Positions 49,096 to 57,667 of a DNA stretch of 64,000 nt are shown in pieces. Made by a program: the position numbers and the translations under genes. The stretch spans positions 35,472 through 99,471 of the forward strand of contig CAZNYM010000002.1 in the NCBI GenBank assembly GCA_964577255.1. Reading direction: 5' to 3'. Below the pieces are notes generated by a model. It was given only the letters and a program-made list of their open reading frames with translations, did not search any database and was not told the origin of the DNA. This DNA is from Micavibrio_C sp964577255 (lineage in GTDB: Bacteria; Pseudomonadota; Alphaproteobacteria; Micavibrionales; Micavibrionaceae). Numbering within the stretch: the stretch's first letter is position 1; each line of letters starts with the position of its first letter.

Positions 49096-49539
49096 TCAGT
49101 GGGGCGTGCAATCGACGCGCGGCGTCATCTGCAGCATGCCGCCGGTGGTCTCGTAAACCATCCTGATGCCGGTGGTCTGCCTGAATTTCCGGTTATATTC
49201 CTCAAGCGCTTCTATGACGCGCTCGGCAGCCTCGGGCGGCAGCGCCAGAAAGCCCATGAAGAATTCATAGCCGGCGGCCTGCGTATAGGCCTCCTGCAGC
49301 CCTCTTTTATAAACAGGGAAGAAATTGATGTCGTCGCACGACCCGCCCTTTCCCTCCAGATCGCGGTAAAGAATCAAGTCGAGCGAAATCTCGTGATTGT
49401 CGGCCGTGCAGGCAGAAAAATGCGCCTCGCCCATGCGCAGGCCGGGCAGCTGCGGTTCTGGCGCCTCCTTGGCTTGCACAAGTCCGGGCAGGCTGAAAGC
49501 GGTGGCGGCTGCCAAAGCGGCAAGAAAGCGTGTCGTCAT
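49096..49539 (-). CDS. Secreted hypothetical protein, 147 aa
   Basis: ATG 49539 preceded by GGGAG. Signal peptide TTRFLAALAAATAFSLPGLVQA, cut before KEAPEP. The mature part has three Cys (SACTADN, GSCDDIN, VDCTPH), DLILYRDLEG and a helix AERVIEALEEYNRKF. Upstream of rnr by 34 bp in reading direction, so the two may be cotranscribed. No family recognised; a small disulfide-bonded periplasmic protein is inferred. Confidence 0.72.
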   Translation of the reverse strand: MTTRFLAALAAATAFSLPGLVQAKEAPEPQLPGLRMGEAHFSACTADNHEISLDLILYRDLEGKGGSCDDINFFPVYKRGLQEAYTQAAGYEFFMGFLALPPEAAERVIEALEEYNRKFRQTTGIRMVYETTGGMLQMTPRVDCTPH

Positions 49540-49668
49540 GGAAATCTCCCTGTTTTCTTCTTTTATGGCTCAAAAGCTAGCATGCCTGCCTTTTTGGAGC
49601 AATGAAGGGGGAAAGGGTTGCGGAACGGCCGTTTTTGGCGCTACAAAGGCGCCGGAAAGGATGCCCTC

Positions 49669-50559
49669 ATGACCGCCGCCTTCGTGACCCTGCGCGATGT
49701 CCTGCGCCACGCCGTGACCCGCTTCAACCAGGCCGGGCTGTGCTACGGCCACGGCACCGACAATGTCTATGACGAAGCGGTCTATATCGTGCTCGAAGGC
49801 CTTCATCTGCCCCCCGACCGGCTCGAGCCATTCCTCGACGCGCGGCTGCAGGAGGATGAGAAAAAGCGCCTGCTCGCTCTCATCGAGGCCCGCATCGAAA
49901 CGCGTAAACCCGCGCCCTATCTCCTCAACCGAGCCTATATGCAGGGGCTTCCCTTTTATGTCGACGAGCGCGTGATCGTACCACGCTCCTTCATCGCCGA
50001 AATCCTGTGCAACGGCACCAGCCCGGCCGAGCGCATGAACGATGTCAAAAACGTGGTCGATATCTGCACCGGCTCCGGCTGCCTCGCCATCCTGGCCGCG
50101 CAGATGTTTCCCGGAGCGCGCGTCGATGCCGTCGATCTTTCGCCCGATGCGCTGGCGGTCGCGAAAAAGAACGTCGAAACCTACCGCCTGCAGGAACGCC
50201 TGACCCTGCACCAGGGCGATCTGTTCGCGCCGCTTAAGGGCCGCAAATACGACCTTATCATCACCAACCCCCCCTATGTCGACAAGCTGGGGATGAACAC
50301 GCTGCCACCCGAATTCACACACGAACCGCGCATGGCGCTTGACGGCGGTGGCGACGGGCTTGATCTGGTGCATAAAATCCTCGCGGCCGCGCCCGCGCAT
50401 CTCAACCGCGGCGGCGCAATCATTTGCGAGATCGGCCGCACCCGCGAAGCACTCGAAGCCGCCTATCCCGACACGCCCTTCCTGTGGCTTGGCACCGAAA
50501 ACAGCATCGATGAAGTGTTCTGGCTCGAAGCGGCCGACATCCCCGTCCACCGCCGCTAG
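49669..50559 (+). CDS. prmB: Protein-(glutamine-N5) methyltransferase, PrmB-like
   Basis: 296 aa from ATG 49669 (GGAAAGG ten bases upstream). N-terminal helical domain begins FVTLRDVLRHAVTRFNQAGLCYGHGTDN, cited in part, then VPRSFIAEIL and the SAM motif VVDICTGSGCLAIL (about 126-139). The catalytic NPPY is in IITNPPYVD (about 199). GHGTDN and the length fit PrmB, which methylates Gln150 of ribosomal protein L3, rather than PrmC. The 3' end overlaps the convergent PLP-rhodanese gene by 4 bp. Confidence 0.9.
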   Translation: MTAAFVTLRDVLRHAVTRFNQAGLCYGHGTDNVYDEAVYIVLEGLHLPPDRLEPFLDARLQEDEKKRLLALIEARIETRKPAPYLLNRAYMQGLPFYVDERVIVPRSFIAEILCNGTSPAERMNDVKNVVDICTGSGCLAILAAQMFPGARVDAVDLSPDALAVAKKNVETYRLQERLTLHQGDLFAPLKGRKYDLIITNPPYVDKLGMNTLPPEFTHEPRMALDGGGDGLDLVHKILAAAPAHLNRGGAIICEIGRTREALEAAYPDTPFLWLGTENSIDEVFWLEAADIPVHRR

Positions 50560-51872
50560 GCCGCGCGCGTCAGGGATTGCTTTTGCGTCTGCGCCTGCCG
50601 CCACGCCAGCATCCCGCCCTCAAGGCTCAGGGCCGTGTAGCCCTGCCTTTGCAAGTAGGCCGCGTGCCGACGCGTCTTTTCCCCCACCGCGCAGATCAGC
50701 AGCAGCGGTTTTTCGCGCGGGAAAGGCGCGGCGTTGTCGATCAGCCTCTCGAACAGATCGACTGGTATGTTGAGCGCGCCCGGCACATGCCCCTGGTGGT
50801 AAGCGATGGGCGCGCGGATGTCGACGATCAGTGGATCATGCGCCGCGATCCATTCACCGGTTTCTGCCGGCGCGAGAATAGGCGCGGCCACATCGTCCTC
50901 AAAATGGAAAAGGCTGCCGGGTTTCGCGGCGTCGCCGAACAGCTCGGGCATGCGCGCCTGGATATAGGACATATACCACTCCACCCGGTCGCAGACGATG
51001 AACACGGCCTTTTTCCGCTCGTTCAGTCCGGCATCGATCCTGCGCAGATACGTAAGCGCACCCGCGAAATTCGCCCCGGCCGAAGGGCCGCACAGCACAC
51101 CCAGGCGGCGGTTGAGCGTGAGCATACCCTCGAGCGCCTGTTTTTCGGTGATGTCGAACGTGTGGTCGTATTCTTTTTCCTGATACAGGCCCGATTCCCA
51201 CATCTGGTCGAGCGAGCGAATGCCGGGCACCATATGACCGCTTTTCGTCACCAGTGCCACGGAAATAAAATCGGCGTTCTTTTTTCTGAAAGCGCGCGTA
51301 AGCCCAAGAGTTGAACCGGTCGTTCCCAATCCGCCGATCAGGTAATCGACCGGCCCGAGATCGGTCAGAATTTCCTGTGCCGTTCCCTGCTCATGCGCTT
51401 GCGGGTTTTTTTCATTCGTGAATTGCGAGGGAAAATAGCCCCTGCCCCCGGACTCGCGCACGGTTTTGGCGATCAAAACTTGTGGGTCGTTGGGATCGCT
51501 GGGATCAAAGCAGTCGCTGGCGCCCGCCAGCTCCTCGAGTTCCGCACCAAGAAAGCGTAAAATATCGCGTCCCTCCTTCACTTTCATCATCGCGCTGACT
51601 TGCTTGAAAGGGATGTCGTTCATACCGGCAATGGCGGCGATGGCCTTGGCCGTATTGCCGCTCGAGTTTTCAAAAATAGTTTGCCCTCCAGCCTTTATGT
51701 CTTCCAGATCGTCCCTGAGCATGGACCAGGCAATGCGGTCTTTCACCGAACCGAATGGATTGAACATCTCAAGCTTGCCGTAAAGATCGACATTGCGGAG
51801 ACCCGTGATTTCTGCAGGAATTCTCAGAAGTGGCGTATCGCCGATCAAGTCTGTTATGCGTTCTACTATCAT
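50556..51872 (-). CDS. Cysteine-synthase-like PLP enzyme fused to a rhodanese domain
   Basis: 438 aa. Residues 1-325 are a fold-type II PLP enzyme of the CysK/CBS/SbnA family. The Schiff-base Lys is at 44 (FGSVKDRIAW), the substrate loop SSGNTAKA at 70-77, the phosphate loop in GGLGTTGSTLG and the terminal Ser-type segment in LCGPSAGANFAGA. Residues about 340-425 are a rhodanese domain (VDIRAPIAYHQGHVPGALNIP) with the active Cys394 in LLICAVGEKTRRHA. The pairing suggests sulfur or persulfide transfer linked to a beta-replacement reaction. The gene overlaps the decarboxylase gene upstream by 4 bp. A rhizobial y4xP-type cysteine-synthase homologue paired with y4yA is the closest arrangement I recall. 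Confidence 0.88.
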   Translation of the reverse strand: MIVERITDLIGDTPLLRIPAEITGLRNVDLYGKLEMFNPFGSVKDRIAWSMLRDDLEDIKAGGQTIFENSSGNTAKAIAAIAGMNDIPFKQVSAMMKVKEGRDILRFLGAELEELAGASDCFDPSDPNDPQVLIAKTVRESGGRGYFPSQFTNEKNPQAHEQGTAQEILTDLGPVDYLIGGLGTTGSTLGLTRAFRKKNADFISVALVTKSGHMVPGIRSLDQMWESGLYQEKEYDHTFDITEKQALEGMLTLNRRLGVLCGPSAGANFAGALTYLRRIDAGLNERKKAVFIVCDRVEWYMSYIQARMPELFGDAAKPGSLFHFEDDVAAPILAPAETGEWIAAHDPLIVDIRAPIAYHQGHVPGALNIPVDLFERLIDNAAPFPREKPLLLICAVGEKTRRHAAYLQRQGYTALSLEGGMLAWRQAQTQKQSLTRAA

Positions 51873-53365
51873 TTTTCCACTTCAACTGCTGGATTATAAA
51901 TTTCATCACGGAACCAGCGAAAGCGCCCGTCTCTCTCTATGACACTGACTTTTTCAGCCACGCGCTGATTTAAAGTCTCGGACTCCACAAAATCCATGAT
52001 GTAGGCCGCTGTATTGATGAAAACAACCAGATCGCCGGGCTCGGGCAGGAAATCCGGAAACGTCTTATTGTAAGTAATCATGTCATAAGCCAAACAAAGA
52101 TTGCCCGTGTAATACACGCCCTCGGGGCATGCTTTTTTGGGGCCCCGGTGCCTGCGAATGATCACCGGATCGGTAAGAAGTTTCTGGTGCGTGGAATGCA
52201 TATTCGAACGGTTCATATCGAGATTGACGAGCGTCTCTCCCTGCATGGATTTTTTAATATGGTTGACGCGGCCGATCGTAATACCCGCCTGGTCCAGAAG
52301 AGCGCGACCCGGTTCGACATACAATTCAAGCAGGCAATCTTTCAGAATATCGACCATCTTCATGTCATTAAAGGCAGGAAGAGGCGTAGCAAGATAGGAA
52401 GCCAGATCGCCTGCCCCGGCACGGACATTGTAATGAGCCATGAAGTTGGGAGCGCCGCGTACCAGGCCATTTTCATTGTAAAAACCCAGACTGTTGCCGT
52501 TCCAATTAAGTGGCATGGATTGTTGATCGCGCACTGATTCTTTGAGTCTGCTCACATAGTGGCTCCATCCCTCGCCGCTTTGCGCATAGCTGATGTCAAA
52601 ACCGCCCCCCATATTCAATCCCCGCGGCTGCAGGCCTCTGTTCAGCGCCTCTCTGGTCAAGCCAAGTGAGGTTTCGATCGCCAGAATTTTCTGCTCGGGC
52701 ACGGCGGCGTTGAAATGGAAAGAAAACCCCTGAAAATCGAGATCTTCTCTGTTCTGTTCCAGAAAAGAAAAAATGGCGGGCGCCTCATCGACATGAATGC
52801 CGAACGTGCCGTCCTGCGGCGTAAACTTGAGGCGATCTGAATGAAAGCCCGCCAGCCGCACAAAAATCCTGACTTTTTCTTTCCTTCCCAGATGCCGGTG
52901 CAGCGCGACGATCTGCGCAAGCTCGGCAAAATTGTCGGTGTTGATCGTCACGCCGTGCTGCAGAGCAAGCGCCAGATAAGCCGTGTTCTTGGGGCCTGTT
53001 GCCTCTATCCGCTCTCCGTTGAATCCCGCGCCCAGAGCCGCTTGCAAAGCTCTCTCCGAGGATATGTCCGCCCCCACATCCATCAATGCCGCCTGGCGCA
53101 CAAGCGAAAGCGACTTGTTGGGTTTGGTAGTGAAATAGATTTTGCCGCGCAAATGGTTTTCTTCATAGACGCGGCGAAAATTATCCGCGTTCTCCTGGAG
53201 AATTTCGGGAAAGATAATGTTGAGCGGCGAGGAAAAACCGTCGACAAGATCGGCGACAAAATCATCTTGCGCAAGAAAGCGCAAAACTTGTCCATGAATT
53301 TTTGGACTCAGTGTCAGGGGCATGTCCTCATCACCCATGATATTTTTCACTGCATTCTGATTCAT
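51869..53365 (-). CDS. Fold-III PLP decarboxylase, Y4yA/LysA-like
   Basis: 498 aa. The alanine-racemase-like barrel has the PLP Lys at about 81 (YFTTKPNKSLS), His217 in SFHFNA, the phosphate loop GGGFD at 253-257 and EPGRALLDQAG at 351-361. The C-terminal beta domain has Cys424/Asp428 (LCLAYD), in place of the CES-D motif of diaminopimelate decarboxylase. It resembles the Y4yA family more than LysA and has a longer sequence between motifs. It likely decarboxylates an amino-acid product of the adjoining PLP synthase. ATGA-coupled to that gene. ATG 53365 has no clear Shine-Dalgarno; 53323 is an alternative. Confidence 0.85.
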   Translation of the reverse strand: MNQNAVKNIMGDEDMPLTLSPKIHGQVLRFLAQDDFVADLVDGFSSPLNIIFPEILQENADNFRRVYEENHLRGKIYFTTKPNKSLSLVRQAALMDVGADISSERALQAALGAGFNGERIEATGPKNTAYLALALQHGVTINTDNFAELAQIVALHRHLGRKEKVRIFVRLAGFHSDRLKFTPQDGTFGIHVDEAPAIFSFLEQNREDLDFQGFSFHFNAAVPEQKILAIETSLGLTREALNRGLQPRGLNMGGGFDISYAQSGEGWSHYVSRLKESVRDQQSMPLNWNGNSLGFYNENGLVRGAPNFMAHYNVRAGAGDLASYLATPLPAFNDMKMVDILKDCLLELYVEPGRALLDQAGITIGRVNHIKKSMQGETLVNLDMNRSNMHSTHQKLLTDPVIIRRHRGPKKACPEGVYYTGNLCLAYDMITYNKTFPDFLPEPGDLVVFINTAAYIMDFVESETLNQRVAEKVSVIERDGRFRWFRDEIYNPAVEVEK

Positions 53366-53428
53366 TTTTATTGCCGCGCTTTCAATCCTGGATTATGAGA
53401 GAGCAAGAAAAGCACGAAGGAACTTCCC

Positions 53429-54127
53429 ATGCACAAGAAATATGCCGAAAACGCCTGCCGCAAAATGCCGCGCTATTTTCAGGATGTTCTGACGCACATC
53501 ATCCCCCAGATCGATGGCGGCGATGTCTGCGACCTGGGTGCGCACGCCATGGGCCATTACTGGGCGATCGGCTACATAGAACGCGTCAACAGCTATTCCT
53601 GCTATGACCTTAGCGCGGAAGCGCTCGATATATTCCGCGACACGATCAAAAACTTGAAGCCGGGCGATATACGCCGAAACCAAGGTGACCTTCTTGATTT
53701 CCTGTACGAACAAGACATCATAAAGGCGTCTGTGGATGAAATCGAACGGCAGCTGGTTGAAAAACTCAGCACGGTCAAACAATTCGATTTTCTCAAAGAT
53801 ACGCCCGACCGGCAGTATGACGTCGTTCTGGCCATGGAATCCCTGCCGGTCGTGGACACGTTTGACGATTTCCTGACCGCCCTGCGCACGGCCTATGGGT
53901 TTCTGAGGGAAGGCGGCCTGCTGCTGACCGTTTCCGGACAGTACGAAAAGGTCACGCCTTACATCACGGAAATGCAATCCCACAAAATCGAGGGGAAACT
54001 TAACCCCGGCGCCGCGACCTTCGCCGAAGCGATGAAGATCGTGGGATTTCGTGATATCAAGACCAAAACGGTGCCGGTTGATTTTCAAGACTACCTCGGT
54101 GTCGATTTCTGCAGCGCGCGGCGCTAG
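53429..54127 (+). CDS. SAM-dependent methyltransferase of the PLP-enzyme locus
   Basis: 232 aa. ATG 53429 follows AAGGAAC. Class I fold: motif I is VCDLGAHAMGHYWAIGYI (about 32-50), an unusual GAHAMG variant. The acidic end of beta2 is SCYDLSAEAL, then YDVVLAMESLPVV, and LREGGLLLTVSG as the post-motif. It is divergent from the decarboxylase (63 bp apart) and its stop overlaps the ATPase gene stop by 4 bp. The substrate is probably a product of the neighbouring enzymes; this is inferred only from adjacency. Confidence 0.8.
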   Translation: MHKKYAENACRKMPRYFQDVLTHIIPQIDGGDVCDLGAHAMGHYWAIGYIERVNSYSCYDLSAEALDIFRDTIKNLKPGDIRRNQGDLLDFLYEQDIIKASVDEIERQLVEKLSTVKQFDFLKDTPDRQYDVVLAMESLPVVDTFDDFLTALRTAYGFLREGGLLLTVSGQYEKVTPYITEMQSHKIEGKLNPGAATFAEAMKIVGFRDIKTKTVPVDFQDYLGVDFCSARR

Positions 54128-55095
54128 GCCGCCCTTTTCCCAAATTTTTCGAAATTCTCGTAGCGAAACGACGGATCTACCTGACCCATCATGTCCGTCT
54201 TGTACAGCGCATCAGCCCAGCTCCGGGCTGCCTTTTCCAGGAAATGCCTATTGTTGCGCAGATAACGTTCCCAATCGCGCTGTTTTTCGTCGGCCAGACT
54301 TTTGATCACGGACAAAAGCGCGGTGTTTTCAGGCTCAAGCGCAGCGATCGGTGCGAATTCCCCCTTGTCCTGGCGACGAAGGAACGGCGATCGTGTCAAC
54401 CCGCCTATCAAGGCATCGCCCACACGGGCGCGTATAAAATTCATGTCGCTTTCATCTTCTATTTTATTGCCTACGACATGAATGGGGATGCCAAAGGGGT
54501 CCCCGTATGCACGACACTGCTCATAAACACCCGCCGATTTCTCTGTGGGCTCGACCACCACAAACACGGCGTCGTATTTGGAAGCCAGCGAACAGGCAAA
54601 CGGATCGGCGCCCGCGCACATATCGCCGATAAAATACTCCCCCGGCCCGTCTAGGAGATGATTGAGATAGGTGCCCATTTTATAGGTAAAGCCGTGATAG
54701 CATGTGGCCCCCACCTGTTCGCCCGAATGACCGCCCAGTGCCAGGAAACGCATCCCTTCCCGCCGCAACTCATAAGCGCGTGCCACGGGCGTATCATCGT
54801 TAAACCTCATCAGGTTCGATCCCGCGCCAGGGGGCGTGGTCTCTATGACATGATCAACAGAAAGAATGCGGGTATTTTGACCACGCACCCATTCATGCAA
54901 AATCCCCGGTTCCGCCCCCAGCTTCTTCTGCGCCACCAACTCTTCTTCCGAAAATCCCAGTGCGCGCCCCAGATGCTGGTTGATGTCACCATCCATCACG
55001 ATTACCGGATGGCTTTTGGCTGCCAGGTAACGCGCCATCAGGCTTGCGAGGGTTGATTTACCGCTGCCGCCCTTGCCGCAGAATGCGAGTCTCAT
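54124..55095 (-). CDS. CooC-like SIMIBI ATPase with CYH in place of CYC
   Basis: 323 aa. The N-terminal deviant Walker A FCGKGGSGKSTLAS (G7-S14 with the signature Lys8) is that of MinD/NifH/CooC ATPases. The switch II motif DMCAGADPFAC (158-168) matches the DMxAGxEH element of CooC but has extra Cys160 and Cys168. CooC proteins bind Ni through a CXC pair; here the corresponding position reads CYH (Cys132, His134). VVVEPTEKSAGVYEQC and HVVGNKIED are further CooC hallmarks. A C-terminal extension of about 70 residues is not usual for CooC. ATG 55095 follows AAGGAGACAGCTC. Likely metal loading or dimer-driven maturation; client unknown. Confidence 0.85.
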   Translation of the reverse strand: MRLAFCGKGGSGKSTLASLMARYLAAKSHPVIVMDGDINQHLGRALGFSEEELVAQKKLGAEPGILHEWVRGQNTRILSVDHVIETTPPGAGSNLMRFNDDTPVARAYELRREGMRFLALGGHSGEQVGATCYHGFTYKMGTYLNHLLDGPGEYFIGDMCAGADPFACSLASKYDAVFVVVEPTEKSAGVYEQCRAYGDPFGIPIHVVGNKIEDESDMNFIRARVGDALIGGLTRSPFLRRQDKGEFAPIAALEPENTALLSVIKSLADEKQRDWERYLRNNRHFLEKAARSWADALYKTDMMGQVDPSFRYENFEKFGKRAA

Positions 55096-55126
55096 GAGCT
55101 GTCTCCTTGTCGTGTGTTATAATGTA

Positions 55127-56119
55127 TCATTTTGGTGCCGGCAACGGTTTTTCTGTTGTATTGTAACGATTGTTGCCAACCCCCTGATCCGCCCGGCATA
55201 AAGCGGCCTCGGGGTCGAGCGCACCGTGATGAGCGTGATGATCCTCATGCCCGCCGAAATTCTGCGCCGCCACCGCCAGCCCCAGGCCCAGCGCTGCGGC
55301 GCCCCCTGCCTTGACGAGCGATATCCGCCCGGTGCGCCATTTATCGATGCCCGCCGTGATCCCCGCCGCCAGCAGCGGGCTCGTGACCGTCATCAACGCC
55401 ATGGTCTTGCTGGAGAGCGCGGCGCCGCCCGCGCCGCCGAAGGCCAACGCCGCCACACAGCCCAGATGCGAAACGGCGGCGCCGCCCGCTCCTGTGCCCA
55501 CGCACACGGCACAGCTTTTGAACGCGCCGCGCAGCCGTCCCGGCAGGAAACCATACGCATGGGCCAACAGCCGCGGTGTTTGCGTCTGCGCCTCGTCGAA
55601 CAGGCGCGTGACGTTCTGTTCAAACAGCCGCTGCAGCGCCGGAGTCACGCCCGGTTGCGCCGCGAAGGCGCGCGTCGCCACCAGCAGCGGGGCAAAATCC
55701 GGCCTGTGCGCCTGTTCCACGAACGAAAGCGGGCGCGAAGCATAGCCCCGCTCTTTGTCGTCATAGCCTGTGAACAGTTCGTACGTCGCCTCGTCCAGGA
55801 ACGCCGTGTCCTTCACTGGATCGGCCGGCAGGTTGAGAGCCTGACGCCCAACGCTCTCGCGCAGGGCTGTGCGGCAAAGCGCTTCCTCGTTCCCCACCAT
55901 ATGGCGCGCAAGAGAGGCGCCTTCATAAGCTGCCCGCGCCCGCGGGGTGGCCAGTTCAAGCCGGTTGTCGCCACCACAATCGAACAAAGCGGGCATGATG
56001 TTTTCGATACGGAACTGCGCCACCGCGAGCAGCGCCACAGCATAGGCGTCGGGGTCGAAGGTGTTTGTAGCTGGATCGGTCGCGAGCGCGCGCGCCACAT
56101 CCTTGTGAAATTTGCACAT
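55127..56119 (-). CDS. Hypothetical membrane protein with His-rich C-terminus
   Basis: 330 aa. The N-terminal 190 residues are soluble and helical, with Cys in ALFDCGGDNR and EALCRTAL. About residues 200-295 are Ala/Gly-rich hydrophobic (SCAVCVGTGAGGAAVSHLGC, then a second stretch TMALMTVTSPLLAAGIT), probably three helices. A CAVC pair lies at the start. The end has GGHEDHHAHHGALD, a His-rich metal-binding candidate. No family recognised. Adjacent to a DUF2946-like gene on the same strand, 39 bp apart, and to the CooC-like ATPase gene, 31 bp apart, which suggests metal handling. Confidence 0.65.
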   Translation of the reverse strand: MCKFHKDVARALATDPATNTFDPDAYAVALLAVAQFRIENIMPALFDCGGDNRLELATPRARAAYEGASLARHMVGNEEALCRTALRESVGRQALNLPADPVKDTAFLDEATYELFTGYDDKERGYASRPLSFVEQAHRPDFAPLLVATRAFAAQPGVTPALQRLFEQNVTRLFDEAQTQTPRLLAHAYGFLPGRLRGAFKSCAVCVGTGAGGAAVSHLGCVAALAFGGAGGAALSSKTMALMTVTSPLLAAGITAGIDKWRTGRISLVKAGGAAALGLGLAVAAQNFGGHEDHHAHHGALDPEAALCRADQGVGNNRYNTTEKPLPAPK

Positions 56120-56158
56120 AAGGGCATACTCTTTCGCTGTTCAGGGAAAACCGTGAAA

Positions 56159-56533
56159 TCAGGAAAGTGCGGGCGGTCCGTGCGCGAAAACCGTGCGCTG
56201 CGCGCGTTCGTCGCGGGAAAAATCCGGCGCCGCCGCAAGCGCAGCCAGAACCGGAGCAACCGGCACGGCCAGCGCCGGGACCACAGCCGCCGTCATGGCG
56301 GCAGGCAGCACCGAATAGGCACAGGGATTGTCCGGATGTCCTCCCGCACTGCCGCCGTCTGACGTACCATCGAGGGTCTGCAGGCCGTCGGGTGTGCATA
56401 TGACAATTGCGGGCATGCCCGCGTCTCGCTCCCGGTTCGGCATGAAGCCGGCCGGCACCATCCCCTGGCCGATCAGTGCCAGAAGGCACAGCAGCACGTT
56501 CAGGACGAAAAAGCGGCTTGCGCGCGGGTTCAT
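56159..56533 (-). CDS. DUF2946-like small secreted/membrane protein
   Basis: 124 aa. An N-terminal hydrophobic helix (SRFFVLNVLLCLLALIGQG) is followed by MVPAGFMP, then AIVICTPDG, and after a Gly/Asp stretch NPCAYSVLPAAM and a second hydrophobic segment. GxxxPxGxMP, an ICT-type Cys and a second Cys are the pattern of the DUF2946 family, frequent in copper-handling loci. The usual HxxCxxC is reduced here to a single Cys, so metal binding may differ. Probably cotranscribed with the His-rich gene downstream. Confidence 0.68.
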   Translation of the reverse strand: MNPRASRFFVLNVLLCLLALIGQGMVPAGFMPNRERDAGMPAIVICTPDGLQTLDGTSDGGSAGGHPDNPCAYSVLPAAMTAAVVPALAVPVAPVLAALAAAPDFSRDERAQRTVFAHGPPALS

Positions 56534-56647
56534 ACCGCCGTTTTAGGAAACCGCGCCGGCTTTGTCCAGCCGGTTTGCGGGTCGGTCCCGGGTTGTGCCG
56601 GGGTAGATTTCTGTTATTTTGGCCGGAACCCGCGAGGTTCCCGACTT

Positions 56648-57667
56648 ATGAGTGAAGATAACGCCCGCATTTATTTCCTGACTCAGGTGCTGTCCGTTTT
56701 CGCCCTTCTGGGCGTTTTGTATCTGGGACTGCTGCCGGCCCTGCTCGCGGGCCTCCTCGTGTATCAAATCGTCGAATTCGGCTCGCGCATGCTCGGGCGC
56801 ACCGGCATGAGGCCTTTGACCGGCAAGATCATCCTCATCATCTTCCTGGCCCTCATCGTCTTGGGCGGCCTCGCGCTTTCGACCATGACCTTCGCTTCCT
56901 CCCTGACCCAGGGGCCGGAAAGCATCGTCGTGCTGCTGCAGCGCGTGGCGGACGTCGTCGACACGGCGCGCAGCTACCTGCCCTCCTGGGCGCTCCAGTA
57001 CATGCCCGCCAACATGCAGGAATGGCAGGTCGCCGCCGCCGAATGGGTGCGCGACAACGCCCGGCACATCAGCCTGGTGGGCAAGGATGTCAGCGTCTTC
57101 CTCGTGCATATCCTCATCGGCATGGTGATCGGCGGCATGGTGGCGCTCAATCCCGGGCTGCAGGAAGCCCCGGGCAAGGAACGCGCGCCCTTCGCCCATG
57201 CTTTGCGTGAGCGCGTGCTGTTCGTCGGCAGCGCCTTCCGCCGCATCGTGTTCTCGCAAATCCGCATCTCCGCGCTCAACACCTTCCTGACCGCGATTTT
57301 CCTCGCTATCGTGCTACCGCTCCTGGGGCATCCTTTGCCCTTTACCAAGACCATGATCGCCGTCACTTTCATCGTCGGGCTCCTGCCCATTATCGGCAAC
57401 CTGATCTCCAACACCATCATCTTCTGCATCGGCTTGAGCGTGTCCGTTTTCGCGGCGGTGGGTTCGCTCATCTACCTGATCGTCATCCACAAGCTCGAAT
57501 ATTTCATCAACGCCCGCATCATCGGCACCCAGATCCGCGCCCGCGCGTGGGAGATCCTGATCAACATGGTGGTGATGGAGGCAGCGTTCGGTCTTGCGGG
57601 CCTCGTCGCTGCGCCGATCTATTATGCCTACCTCAAGGACGAGTTGGCGGCACGGAAGCTGATCTAG
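56648..57667 (+). CDS. AI-2E family permease
   Basis: 339 aa with about eight membrane helices, including paired N-terminal helices (VLSVFALLGVLYLGLLPALL) and ILIIFLALIVLGGLALSTM. The conserved end segment has LPIIGNLISNTIIFCIG and VIHKLEYFINARIIGTQI, typical of the AI-2E/YdiK/PerM family. Members are transporters of varied or unknown substrate, and the autoinducer-2 link is not general. ATG 56648 follows GAGG. The stop TAG overlaps the GTG of the next gene. Confidence 0.9.
   Translation: MSEDNARIYFLTQVLSVFALLGVLYLGLLPALLAGLLVYQIVEFGSRMLGRTGMRPLTGKIILIIFLALIVLGGLALSTMTFASSLTQGPESIVVLLQRVADVVDTARSYLPSWALQYMPANMQEWQVAAAEWVRDNARHISLVGKDVSVFLVHILIGMVIGGMVALNPGLQEAPGKERAPFAHALRERVLFVGSAFRRIVFSQIRISALNTFLTAIFLAIVLPLLGHPLPFTKTMIAVTFIVGLLPIIGNLISNTIIFCIGLSVSVFAAVGSLIYLIVIHKLEYFINARIIGTQIRARAWEILINMVVMEAAFGLAGLVAAPIYYAYLKDELAARKLI

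Noticed and set aside
50556..53365. Staphyloferrin-type siderophore cluster
   Set aside because: No IucA/IucC-type synthetase, ornithine cyclodeaminase-like SbnB, citrate synthase or TonB receptor is in the window, so a full siderophore pathway cannot be claimed.
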